DNA of 64,000 nt from Mimachlamys varia (Eukaryota > Mollusca > Bivalvia > Pectinida > Pectinidae): the NCBI GenBank assembly GCA_947623455.1, contig OX392530.1:37355405-37419404 (forward strand), written 5' to 3'. How positions within the stretch are numbered: position 1 is the stretch's first letter; every line of letters starts with the position of its first letter. Below the pieces are notes generated by a model. That model was not told where the DNA came from and ran no database searches. It worked only from the letters and a program-made list of their open reading frames with translations. This document shows, piece after piece, positions 29,101 through 44,100 of the stretch. The position numbers and the translations under genes are program-made.

Positions 29101-32100
29101 CTATTAACAGCCCATGACATTTAATGGTAAGAAAGCCATGGATTCATATTCACTTACAAGGGACATAATCACTTACAAGGGACATAATCACTTACAAGGG
29201 ACATAATCACTTACAAGGGACATAATAACTTACAAGGGACATAATCACTTACAAGGGACATAATCACTTACAAGGGACATAATAACTTACAAGGGACATA
29301 ATCACTTACAAGGGACATACTCACTTACAAGGGACATAATCACTTACAAGGGACATAATCACTTACAAGGGACATAATCACTTACAAGGGACATACTCAC
29401 TTACACGGGACATAATCACTTACAAGGGACATAATCACTTACAAGGGACATAATCACTTACAAGGGACATAATCACTTACAAAGGACATAATCACTTACA
29501 AGGGACATAATCACTTACAAGGGACATAATCACTTACAAAGGACATAATCACTTACAAGGGACATAATAACTTACAAGGGACATAATAACTTACAAGGGA
29601 CATAATCACTTACAAGGGACATAATCATTTACAAGGGACATAATCATTTACAAGGGACATAATCACTCACAAGGGACATAATCACTTACAAGGGACATAC
29701 TCACTTACAAGGGACATAATCACTTACAAGGGGCATAATCACTTTCAAGGGACATAATCACTTACAAGGGACATAATAACTTACAAGGGACATAATCACT
29801 TACAAGGGACATAATCACTTACAAGGGACATAATCACTTACAAGGGACATAGTCACTTACAAGGGACATAATCATTTACAAGGGGCATAATCACTTACAA
29901 GGGACATAACCACTTACAAGGGACATAATCACTTACAAGGGACATAATCACTTACAAGGGACATAATCATTTACAAGGGGCATAATCACTTACAAGGGAC
30001 ATAACCACTTACAAGGGACATAATCACTTACAAGGGACATAATCACTTACAAGGGACATAATAACTTACAAAGGGGCATAATCACTTACAAGGGATATAA
30101 TCACTTACAAGGGACATAATCACTTACAAGGGGCATAATCACTTACAAGGGACATAATCACTTACAAGGGACATAATCACTTACAAGGGACATAATCACT
30201 TACAAAGGGGCATAATCACTTACAAGAGACATAATCACTTACAAGGGACATAATCACTTACAAGGGACATAATCACTTACAAGGGACATAATCACTTACA
30301 AGGGACACACTCACTAACAAGGGACATAATCACTTACAAGGGACATAATCACTTACAAGGGACATACTCACTAACAAGGGACATAATCACTAACAAGGGA
30401 CATAATCACTATCAGGGGACATAATCACTAACAGGGGACATAATCACTTACAAGGGACATAATCACTTACAGGGGACATACTCACTAACAAGGGACACAC
30501 TCACTAACAAGGGACATAATCACTTACAAGGGACATAATCACTTACAAGGGACATAATCACTTACAAGGGACATACTCACTTACAAGGGACATACTCACT
30601 CACAAGGGACATAATCACTTACAAGGGACATACTCACTTACAAGGGACATAATCACTCACAAGGGACATACTCACTTACAAGGGACATACTCACTTACAA
30701 GGGACATAATCACTTACAAGGGACATAATCACTTACAAGGGGCATAATCACTTTCAAGGGACATAATCACTTACAAGGGACATAATAACTTACAAGGGAC
30801 ATAATCACTTACAAGGGACATAATCACTTACAAGGGACATAATCACTTACAAGGGACATAATCACTTACAAGGGACATAATCACTTACAAGGGACATAAT
30901 CATTTACAAGGGGCATAATCACTTACAAGGGACATAACCACTTACAAGGGACATAATCACTTACAAGGGACATAATCACTTACAAGGGACATAATCACTT
31001 ACAAGGGACATAATCATTTACAAGGGGCATAATCACTTACAAGGGACATAACCACTTACAAGGGACATAATCACTTACAAGGGACATAATCACTTACAAG
31101 GGACATAATAACTTACAAAGGGGCATAATCACTTACAAGGGATATAATCACTTACAAGGGACATAATCACTTACAAGGGGCATAATCACTTACAAGGGAC
31201 ATAATCACTTACAAGGGACATAATCACTTACAAGGGGCATAATCACTTACAAAGGGGCATAATCACTTACAAGAGACATAATCACTTACAAGGGACATAA
31301 TCACTTACAAGGGACATAATCACTTACAAGGGACATAATCACTTACAAGGGACACACTCACTAACAAGGGACATAATCACTTACAAGGGACATAATCACT
31401 TACAAGGGACATACTCACTAACAAGGGACATAATCACTAACAAGGGACATAATCACTATCAGGGGACATAATCACTAACAGGGGACATAATCACTTACAA
31501 GGGACATAATCACTTACAGGGGACATACTCACTAACAAGGGACACACTCACTAACAAGGGACATAATCACTTACAAGGGACATAATAACTTACAAGGGAC
31601 ATAATCACTAACAGGGGACATAATCACTAACAAGGGACATACTCACTAACAAGGGACATAATCACTAACAGGGGACATAATCACTAACAAGGGACATACT
31701 CACTTACAAGGGACACACTCACTAACAAGGGACATACTCACTAACAAGGGACATAATCACTTACATGGGACATACTCACTAACAGGGACATACTCACTAA
31801 CAGGGGACATACTCACTAACAAGGGACAAAATCACTAACAAGGGACATTTCTCGTTGTCGTTATGGATGATTAACCATAGTAAAGAAACAATGGTGATAA
31901 ACCTACGTGTCATGCACATGGTGCCGTTCCAGCCTGGTTCACATGGCCCAGGGCAGTACCCAAGCTCGGGGTCACAAGTACTGTTATAGCAGTATCCGCA
32001 TGTCATGTTACATCCGGGGCCGTACGTATTAGCATCACAAACTGAAATAAAACAAAAATAATTGATATAATATGACGCAAAATGCTCACAAACATAATAC

Positions 32101-35100
32101 ATAAGGCCGTTAGATACATCATCATCATCATAATCATCATCATCATCATCTTAGATTTGACTTGGTTTTGTTAGCTGTACTTTAAACTTTAAACCATTTA
32201 CCATCCTCGATATCCAGGAGCTATGCGCACCTTCGCTCTATACACCCTTGGAATATGTCATAGCAAAAACTGAAGGCTCTATGTGCGCCACCTTGTTGAT
32301 GAGGCACGAAGAATTGTTCGACCCTTTAATGTATATCAAAAGAATCTCGTTGTCACATATCAGTTAAAATTGACAGGCTTTGAAGTCGGTTGCGGTTCCA
32401 TTGTAATCGTCACCTGAGCGTGTCTTCAGTTTTGCCATGACATATTCCAGGGGTGGGGAGAGCGAGGTTGAACTGAGCCCCTGGATATCAAAATTGACCA
32501 TTGACAAGACACCGAAGCTTGATATGAGAAAACCTTTGTCACTTCTGAATCAATGCAGTTGGTAATTCTATATTTGGCGTTTTGGATCCCGTGTATAGAC
32601 TTTTTTGTCCGCGATCACCCCACTCATGCTCAAGGGTGTTAATGTCTGGTGACATTGTAGGCCAGGGGAGCATCTCTTTTACTTCTTCTTGAAGATACTG
32701 CCCATTTTAGAAAAGGCATCCTAAAACAGTTAAACCGCCACCACCAAATGGTGATCTGTCTAGAATGTGATTATGATGATATGGCGTGTTTCGTGATCTC
32801 CCAAACTCAACCCTGCCGTCTGTCGGTCTAAGCAAAAGGTGGTTTTCATCAGACATAAGCACGCCAAGACTTTATCCCTTTGATATCTTGCTTGCTTGCC
32901 CTCCTCCCAGTGAACAGAGTACGTGTTACTCATCGGCCAGAACAGGGTTGCCTATTGTTCGAACGTCTGTTGACCGTACGCCGACTAATGCGAGTATTAA
33001 CGTTCCACTGTCTTCTGAGTCAGTTGGCAGCTGTAAAGGAGCTCACCTTGCCTTTCTACACAGAATACCTTCTCTATCTTTAACTTTTCGAAGTATACCA
33101 GACCTGGAACGTACGTCGACGTGCCCGGTTTGGTTCAGACACTGCATTAACCAAGGCATAAGTGAATGTTCCACAATGAACCAATCCAAAGGCTTGCCAT
33201 CTTTCAGAATTTGTCATTTTTTGCTACGTGCCATTTTAAATACATATATATTATGAACATATGTTTCATAACCAGTAATACAAGTGCAAACGCTGATTTA
33301 GGTAGTACAGCGAACTTGTGTGTATTTAAGTACGGGGTACCCAAGCTTAATCCAGTTTTATCGTTATGTGTATCGCTTGATGACATCTGCACCAAACCGA
33401 AAATGAGACACCAGAAGGAGTAAAAAAAATCAGTTTTGATTAAAATTTTCATACCTAAATTGATCCCTAAATTATGGTAGAATGCGTATATAGGATAAAA
33501 TAATAAACATATATAATGATCGTAGAATTAAAAATAAAAATAGATGTGCAAGATCGACAGCTACTTATGTAGGCCTTTTTGTTATCTAGTCTTCAGGCAA
33601 ACTTCACTAATAAGTATATTCTAATAGTTCGAGACATGGAAACGAAGTTTCATGCAGTATAGTGTTTGTTAAGCAAACATGAAATTATTTGTCTGAAATA
33701 CTTCTCATGACGTAACCTGTCTTGACTGAACAATGTATATTACACGTGAAGCAATGCTGTAAAACCCCTGAGCAGTTTGTTACATCATAATAATGATATA
33801 TTGAACAAACTGTACATGTAAGTTTTGTTTGCCAGTGGTTTTGCATCCATCATACCCGACATCACACGAAGGCGGTGTCCACAGACAAAAATATCTATCA
33901 AGGGAAACCTGAAGGAGAATATTAGAACTGCAATTCCATAACGGCCATTGTATGTGATACTAACGACTCTTTTGTAAACACATTTTTGTTTTTGAAAACA
34001 AATAATATCATAAGATAATTGCGTACAAAATATGCCTCTCGCTAAAACTGATTCACATTTCATATTTTTCGATCCTTCGAGAAAACGAATTCGTGTCCAA
34101 ACCTTCGTGACAAGTATCAGGCTTCCAGCCAGCAAAACATAAGCCATCCGGACATACTCCGGTCACTGGGTCACAGAGCGCCTCGTTCAGACAATTACAG
34201 GTAAAGTTGCAAGACGGCCCGAAAGTCCACAGATCACACGCTGAAACAGACATAAAACATGGTAAATTAGTAGCAATATAATACATATATAAATACTATG
34301 ACGTCATTATTGCAATTGCATTATTGGTGATTCTATAAGCTGAAAGCAACTATGAAGGACTGCAGGACTGAAGGACTGAAGGACTGTAGGACTGAAGGAC
34401 TGAAGGACTGTAGGACTGACGGACTGAAGGACTGAAGAAGTGTAGGATTTAAAGCCAATGACAATCTTGTTTATATTAAGGATACTTGCCCCAGTTTCTT
34501 TAAGGGAATTCCTCAACCTTAAAATATCCACAGGAAAGCATTACAATAGTTAACGGGGAGATTATTCAGTTAAAGACCTTTCTTCTTTAACTCCTATGGA
34601 GATTTTTAGGTTAAGAAAGCTTTAGTTAAGGAACAATGATGATACTTGGGCATGACCCTACTACCAATTGCAAACAAATTTCACAGCAGGTTTTCGTGTT
34701 TACAGTAAGCAGGAACCCTGCCTCGCGCACTTCTTAGTTCATTATTTGAATACAAGTATAGCGCAACTAGACAGGGGTATTATCCTAGCAGCACTATAAA
34801 GTTCTGAGGCCCGGGGTTCGATACCTGGACCAGTTATGTTGTATTCTTACATCATGTACACTGCTGATCTCCCCTATTTTCGTATTTCTGTTTCACTCCC
34901 AACTTTTTTGTCAAACGATTAAACATTTCGAAAGGAATCATTTTCTTTTCAGAAAAAAAAGAAATCATATTACAGCTTTAGAAATAAAGGGAAAATATTG
35001 CCAAGTGATGAGTCTTGTATTACAATTCCATTTCTTTTTGTTCAGCAATATCTGAAATTCTTGTTGTATTTGTTCAGTTATTGAAGTGAAGAATAGTATA

Positions 35101-38100
35101 TACAATATATGTTAATCGTATAGACATTGTGTAATATGTACGTTCATTGCAGTTAATTCCCCGCCATCCAGGTCGGCATAGATCGTCCTGACATATTCCA
35201 GTAGAAACGTCGCACGTGCCTACGTCACAGTAGCATGTCTCGGTACATGTGTCTCCCCAGGTATCATTAAAACACACTAAAACATAACAAAGATACCCTT
35301 GGTTTAAAATATACAATTAAAAATTATGATATTCTGAATACAAACACGGGATTCGTATTTATCATTTACATGTCACCCCACGTATCGCTAAAACACACTA
35401 AAACATAACAAAGATATCCTTGGTTCAGTAAACAGTACGGAACATTATAGTTATACAACTGAAAAGTATAATATTTTGAATACAAATACAGGTGTCGTAT
35501 TTAACATTTAGAATGAAATGTGATACTATTGTTTAACATTAAACCGATCCTTTACCACAAGGAACTTCCAACACACTACGGATATGTTGTTTCATAAAAG
35601 AAAATTCCCAGCTGTCTGACATATCCATAGACAGACAAAGATAGATGCGTTTTGTGAACAATAGCATGATTTCCATGTGAATACCATGCTGACAAACTTT
35701 TAATTGTTCCCTTCTTCCCTCCCGGTGGAGATGTATAATTACCTTGATCCCACTCCCCCCCCCCCCTTTTCATGTGGGAATTATGTTCACAAACGTTTAC
35801 CTTGATCACACTTGTCCCCCCCCCCAAGTGTAGATGAGATTGACAAACTTTTATCTTGATCACATTTGTCCCCCTCCAAGTGAAGATACTATTGACAGAC
35901 TCTTACCTTGATCACACTTGTCCCCCTCCAAGTGTAGATAATATTGATCACATTTTCCTCAACTCCAAGTGTAGATTATATTGACAATCTTTTACCTTGA
36001 TCACATTTGTCCCCCTCCAAGTGTAGATTATAATGACAATCTTTTACCTTGATCACACTTGTCCCCCTCCAAGTGTAGATAATATCGATCACATTTTCCT
36101 CAACTCCAAGTGTAGATTATATTGACAATCTTTTACCTTGATCACACTTGACCCCCTCCAAGTGTACATTATATTGACAGACGTTTACCTTGATCACACG
36201 TGTCCCCCTCCAAGTGTAGATTATATTGACAAACGTTTACCTTGATCACACTAGTCCCCCTCCAGATACACATGATATTGACAACGTTTACAATGATCAC
36301 ACTTGTTACTACTCCAGGTGGAGGATACATTGACAGACTTTTACCTTGATCACCATTATCCCCGACCCAGGTAGAAATTATATTCACAAACCTTTTATAC
36401 CTTGAGCACACTTGTCCCGCTCCAAGTGGAGATTATATTGACAAACTTTTACCTTGTGCACACTTGTCCCGCTCCAAGTGTAGATTATATTGACAATTTT
36501 TTTACCTTTATCACACTTGTCCCCTACCCAGGTAGAAATTATATTGACAAACCTTTTACCTTGTGCACACTTGTTCCGCTCCAGGTGGAGATTACATTGA
36601 CAAACCTTTACCTTGTTCACACAAGTCCCGCTCCAAGTGGAGATTATAATTTAAACTTTTACCTTGTGCACACTTGTCCCGCTACAGGTGGAGATAATGT
36701 TGACAAACTTTTACCTTGGTCAAACTTGCCCCCCCCCCCCCACCCAAGTATAGATTATATTGACAAACTTTTACCTTGATCACACTTGTCCCGCTCCAAG
36801 TGGAGATTATATTGACAACCTTTTACCTTGATCACACTTGTCCCCCACCCAAGTGGAGATTATATTGACAAACCTTTACCTTGATCACACTTGTTCCCCA
36901 TCCAGGTGGGGATTGTTTACCTTATTTACACTTGTCCTCCGCCTCCAGATGGAGATTATATTACCGTGATCACACTTTCATCCTCCAGGTGAAGATGCTA
37001 TTGACAAACGTTTATTGTGAATACACTAGTCTCCCTCCAGGTGGGGATTATATTGACACACTTTTACCTTGATCACACTTGTCCCCGATAAAGGTGGGTT
37101 TACAGTCATATACACAGGTCCCACTGTCCGGATAACATATACCAGCCGCACAACCTTCCGTACAGGACGAGTTACAATCCGCACCGTAGTATCCGTTAGG
37201 GCAACCTTGATATCAAATTAAAGGTGCGATCAAATATTACGTAAATGCAAAAGAATATCTAAATGTTCCGAATAATGTAAAAACATTTAATTTCGTTGGG
37301 GTAAAATTTCGTCATTCATATCATATAGTGCTTATACACGTTAGACTTAAAGTCAGTAAAGAACTAGAACTAGTATTCATGATATTATATTATATAGCGC
37401 TAATATTCTTATTACGTTAAATTTTCCCGAAAAGTTTTATGTATCATACCAAACGCCATCAGTTCACATAGTTCAATGATAGGTCCCTCGTCACCTGGCG
37501 CCGTGGTAGGATCGTGGTACGTGACGTAACGGCCGACGACGAAACAGCTGATGGCCTGGAAGTAAGGTGGATTAGATCGAATCTCCTCGTAACAGAGGGT
37601 ACCGGAGCCACCGCCCCAGTCAGCTGACGAATTGGATATGATGAGCTGAAATCCACTCATACGTACTGTTTCTGTAGAGAAAAAAATATAGCATTAAATG
37701 TATAGTCCACTTGACTTGATTTAATTATACAGCCTAAGTAATTATTTCATGATATGAAAAGATATACTACTTACTACATTTATGTCTATTAACAACTTCA
37801 TATGAAAACTTCTTATCAGTACTGTACCATAACTGACACACTTGTATATCTACTGTATCATAACTACCACACCTGTTTATATCCTGTACCGTAACTGTCA
37901 CATCTGTATATACTGTATCATAACTACCACACCTGTTTATATACTGTACCATAACTGTCACATCTGTATATATACGTACTGTACCATAACTGTCACAACT
38001 GTATATTTACGTACTGTACCATAACTGACACACCTGTATATATATACTGTACCATAACTGACACGCCTGTATATATATACTGTACCATAACTGACACGCC

Positions 38101-41100
38101 TGTATATATACTGTATCATAACTACCACACCTGTTTATATACTGTACCATAACTGTCACATCTGTATATATACGTACTGTACCATAACTGTCACATCTGT
38201 ATATATACGTACTGTACCATAACTGACAAACCTGTATATATACGTACTGTATCATAACTGACACACCTGTATATATACTGTATCATAACTACCACAACTG
38301 TTTATATTCTGTACCATAACTGTCACACCTGTATATATACGAACTGTACCATAACTGATACATCTGTATATATACGTACTGTACCATAATTGTCACATCT
38401 GTATATATACGTACTGTACCATAACTGTCACATCTGTATATATACGTACTGTACCATAACTGACACACTTGTATATATACTGTATCATAACTACCACACC
38501 TGTTTATATACTGTACCACAACTGTCATATCTGTATATATACGTACTGTATCATAACTGTCACATCTGTATATATACGTACTGTACCATAACTGTCACAT
38601 CTGTATATATACGTACTGTACCATAACTGACACACTTGTATATATACTGTATCATAACTGTCACATCTGTATATATACGTACTGTACCATAACTGACACA
38701 CCTGTATATATACTGTATCATAACTACCACACCTGTTTATAAACTGTACCATAACTGTCACATCTGTATATATACGTACTGTATCATTACTGATACATCT
38801 GTATATATACGTACTGTACAATAACTGACACACCTTTATATATACGTACTGTATCATAACTACTACACCTGTTTATATACTGTACCATAACTGTCACATC
38901 GGTATATATACGTACTGTATCATAACTGTCACATCTGTATATATACGTACTGTACCATAACTGTCACATCGGTATATATACGTACTGTACCATAACTGTC
39001 ACATCTGTATATATACGTACTGTACCATAACTGTCACATCTGTATATATACTGTATCATAACTGTCACATCTGTATATATACGTACTGTACCATAACTGA
39101 CACACCTGTATATATACTGTATCATAACTACCACACCTGTTTATAAACTGTACCATAACTGTCACATCTGTATATATACGTACTGTATCATTACTGATAC
39201 ATCTGTATATATACGTACTGTACAATAACTGACACACCTGTATATATACGTACTGTATCATAACTAACACACCTGTATATATACACACTGTACCATAACT
39301 GACACACCTGTATATATACTGTAGCATAACTGACAAACATATATACTGTATCATAACTGACACACCTGTATATAAACTGTATCATGAATGGCACGCCTGT
39401 ATATATACTGTATCATAACTACCACACTTGTATATATACTGTATCATAACTGACACACCTGTGTATATACTGTATCATAACTGACACACCTGTATATATA
39501 CTGTATCATAACTGACACACCTTTATATCTACTGTACCATAACTGGCACAACTGTATATATACTGTACCATAACTGACACACCTGTATGTGTACTGTATC
39601 ATAACTGACATACCTGTATATATACGTACTGTATCATAACTGACACACCTGTATGTATACGTACTGTATCATAACTGACACACCTGTATGTATACGTACT
39701 GTATCGTAACTGACACACCTGTATATATACGTACTGTATCGTAACTGACACACCTGTATGTATACGTACTGTATCGTAACTGACACACCTGTATATATAC
39801 GTACTGTATCGTAACTAACACACCTGTATATATACGTACTGTATCGTAACTGACACACCTGTATATATACGTACTGTATCGTAACTGACACACCTGTATA
39901 TATACGTACTGTATCGTAACTGACACACCTGTATATATACGTACTGTATCATAACTGACACACCTGTATGTATACGTACTGTATCGTAACTGACACACCT
40001 GTATATATACTGTACCATAACTGACACACCTGTATATATACTGTACAAGAACTGACACACCTGTATATATGGATACCCCATTTGTTAACGGATGAGCAAA
40101 AGAAGACGCGTGTAACAATGGCAAAAAAACTTATCAAAATGTACCCAAAATATAGTAAAAAGGCTTTTGATAATATAGTCACTGGTGTTGAGACCTGGGT
40201 GTTTTATTTTGAACCAAAGCGGAAGGTTGCCAACCGAATATGGGCTACTAAAAATGCCAGACGCCCAAGTATTGCCAAACAAATACGAACGGTAAAGAAG
40301 GTTTTGTATGCTATTATTTTCACTAATAAGGGTCCAGCTATTCTAATCCCGGTGCCAAAAGGCAGAACGGTCACAGGCAAGTTCTACAAAAACGTTGTTC
40401 TGAGAAAGTTGAAGAACTACTACAAAAGTCGCCGCCCCAAAACAGGACTTAAGTATGCCCGACTTTTGCATGATAATGCACCCGCTCACAAGGCACGTAT
40501 TGTGACTGACATTTTGGAGTCAGAGAAGGTTACCGTCCTTCCGCACCCTCCGTATTCGCCAGCCTTGGACCCCTGCGACTATTTTCTCTTTCCAAAACTT
40601 AAATATCATTTATCTGGAAGGAGATACAATTCGAGAAATGCTCTTGGATCTGCTGTTTATCAGTGTCTGATTGATGTATCCATTGAAGAGTATGAAAACT
40701 GCTTCCCAAATTGGATTGACCGGCTAAAAAGGTGTGTTCTGGCTGGCGGAGAGTATTTTGAAGGGCAGAGCAAATTAAAATGAACAAAAGCACTTCCGCT
40801 ATATGAGCACCGATGCAAGTGACATTATTTGTGGAACACCCCTCGTATATATTGTACAATAACTGACAGACCTGTATATAAACTGTATCATAACTGACAC
40901 ACTTGTTTATATACTGTACCATAACTGACACACCTGTATATATACAGTACCATTACTGACCCACCTGTATAAGTACTGTATTATAACACACAGACCTGTA
41001 AAAACACTGTATAGTAACTGACACACCTGTATATATACTGTACCATAACTGACACATCTGTATAAGTACTGTATAATAACACACAGACCTGTAAAAACAC

Positions 41101-44100
41101 TGTATAGTAACTGACACACCTGTATATATACTGTACAATAACTGACACAACTGTATATATACTGTATCATAACTGACAAATATGTATACATACTGTATCA
41201 TAACTGACACACCTGTATATATACGTACTGTACCATAACTGACATATCTGTATATGTACTGTACCATAACTGACACACCTATATAAATATACTGTACAAT
41301 AACTGACACACCTGTATATAAACTGTATCATAACTGAAACACCTGTATATATACTGTATCATAACACAAAAACCTGTACAAATACTGTATAGTAACTGAC
41401 TAACCTGTTTATATACTGTACAATAACTGACACACCTGTATATATACTGTACCATAAGTGACACACCTGTGTTTATACGCTCTTTATCATAACTGACACA
41501 CCTGTTTATATAATGTACAATAGCTGACACACCTGTGTATGTACTATACCATAACTGACACACCTGTGTATATATGGTACAATAGCTGACACACCTGTAT
41601 ATATACTGTACAATAGCTGACACACCTGTATATATACTGTATCATAACTGACACAACTGTATATATACTGTATCATAACTGATACACCTTTATAAGTACT
41701 GTATCATAACTGTCACACCTGTATATATACTGTTTCATAACTGAAACACCTGTATATATACTGTATCATAACTGACACACCTGTTTATATACTGTATCAT
41801 AACTGACACACCTGTATATATATCGTACCATAACTGACACACCTGTATATACTGTATTATAACTGACACGCCTGTATATATATACTGTACCATAACTGAC
41901 ACACCTGTACATATACTGTATCATAACTGAAACGCCTGTATATACTGTATTATAACTGACACACCTGTATATACTGTATTATAACTGACACGCCTGTATA
42001 TATATACTGTACCATAACTGACACACCTGTACATATACTGTATCATAACTGACACACCTGTATATATATCGTACCATAACTGACACACCTGTATATACTG
42101 TATTATAACTGACACGCCTGTATATATATACTGTACCATAACTGACACACCTGTACATATACTGTACCATAACTGACACACCTGTATATATACTGTATCA
42201 TAACTGAAACGCCTGTATATATACTGTATTATAACTGACACGCCTGTATATACTGTATCATAACTGACACACATGTACATGTATATATACTGTAGCATAA
42301 CTGAAACACCTGTATATATATATACTGTACCATAACTGACACACCTGTATATATATACTGTATTATAACTGACACATGTATATATATGCTGTACCATAAC
42401 TGACACACCTGTATATATACTGTATCATAACTGACACACCTGTATATATACTGTATCATAACTGACACAGTTGTATATGTATACTGTACCATAACTGACA
42501 CACCTGTATTTATACTGTATCATAACAGACACACCTGTATGTATATACTGTACCATAACTGACACACCTGTATATATATACTGTACCATAACTGACACAC
42601 CTGTATATATACTGTATCATAACTGACATACCTGTATATATACTGTATTATAACTGACACATTTGTATATATACTGTATTATAACTAACACACCTGTATA
42701 TGTACTGTGCCATAACTGACACATGTATATATATGCTGTACCATAACTGACACACCTGTATATATACTGTATCATAACTGACACACCTGTATATATACTG
42801 TATCATAACTGACACACCTGTACATATACTGTATCATAACTGACACACCTGTATATATATACTGTACCATAACAGACACACCTGTATATGTATACTGTAC
42901 CATAACTGACACACTTGTATATATACGTACTGTATCATAACTGACACACCCGTATATAAACTGTATCATAACTGACACACCTGTATATATATACTGTATC
43001 TTAACTGACACACCTGTATATATACTGTATCCTAACTGACACACCTGAATATATACTGTATGATAACTGACACACCTGTTTATACACTGTACAATAGCTG
43101 ACACACCTGTGTATGTACTGTACCATAACTGACATACCTGTATATATACTGTATCATAACTGACACACCTGTATATATACTGTATCATAACTGACACACC
43201 TGTATATATACTGTATCATAACTGACACACCTGTTTATATACTGTACAATAGCTGACACACCTGTGTATGTACTGTACCATAACGGACACACCTATTTAT
43301 ATATACTGTATCATACCTGACACACCTGTATATATACTGTATCATACCTGACACACCTGTATATATACTGTATCATACCTGACACGCCTGTATATATACT
43401 GTATCATAACTGACACGCCTGTATATATACTGTATCATAACTGACACACCTGTATATATACTGTATCATAATTGACACAAATGTATATATATACTGTACC
43501 ATAACTGACACACTTGTATATATACTGTATCATAACTGACACACCTGTATATATATACTGTACCATAACTGACACACCTGTATATATATACTGTACCATA
43601 ACTGACACACCTGTATACATATACTGTATCATAACTGACACACCTGTATATATACTGTATTATACCTGACACACCTGCATATATACTGTACCATAACTGA
43701 CACACCTGTATATATACTGTATCATAACTGACACACCTTTATATATATACTGTACCATAACTGACACACCTGTATATATACTGTATCATAACTAACACAC
43801 CTGTATGTGTACTGTACCATAACCGACATATATACCTGTATATATACTGTATTATAACTGACACACCTGTATATATACTATATCATAACTGACACACCTG
43901 AATATATACTGAATCATAACTGACACACCTGTATATGTACTGTACCATAACTGACACACCTGTATATATACTTTATCATGGCTGACACACCTGTATATAC
44001 ATGTATACTGTATCATAGCTGACACACCTACATATATACTGTATCATAACTGACACACCTATATATATATACTGTACCATAGCTGACACACCTGTATATA

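Noticed and set aside
29150..31850. Possible CRISPR array
   Set aside because: The repeat is continuous with no unique spacers, and the context is a eukaryotic intron.
32786..33256. 156-codon plus-strand open frame
   Set aside because: It is antisense to a degenerate Tc1-type transposase.
34750..34850. Functional tRNA gene
   Set aside because: A B-box-like motif is present, but a full cloverleaf could not be drawn by eye.
36384..36779. Open frames in the 51-bp array
   Set aside because: Products of the repeat; both strands are open and the array is intronic.
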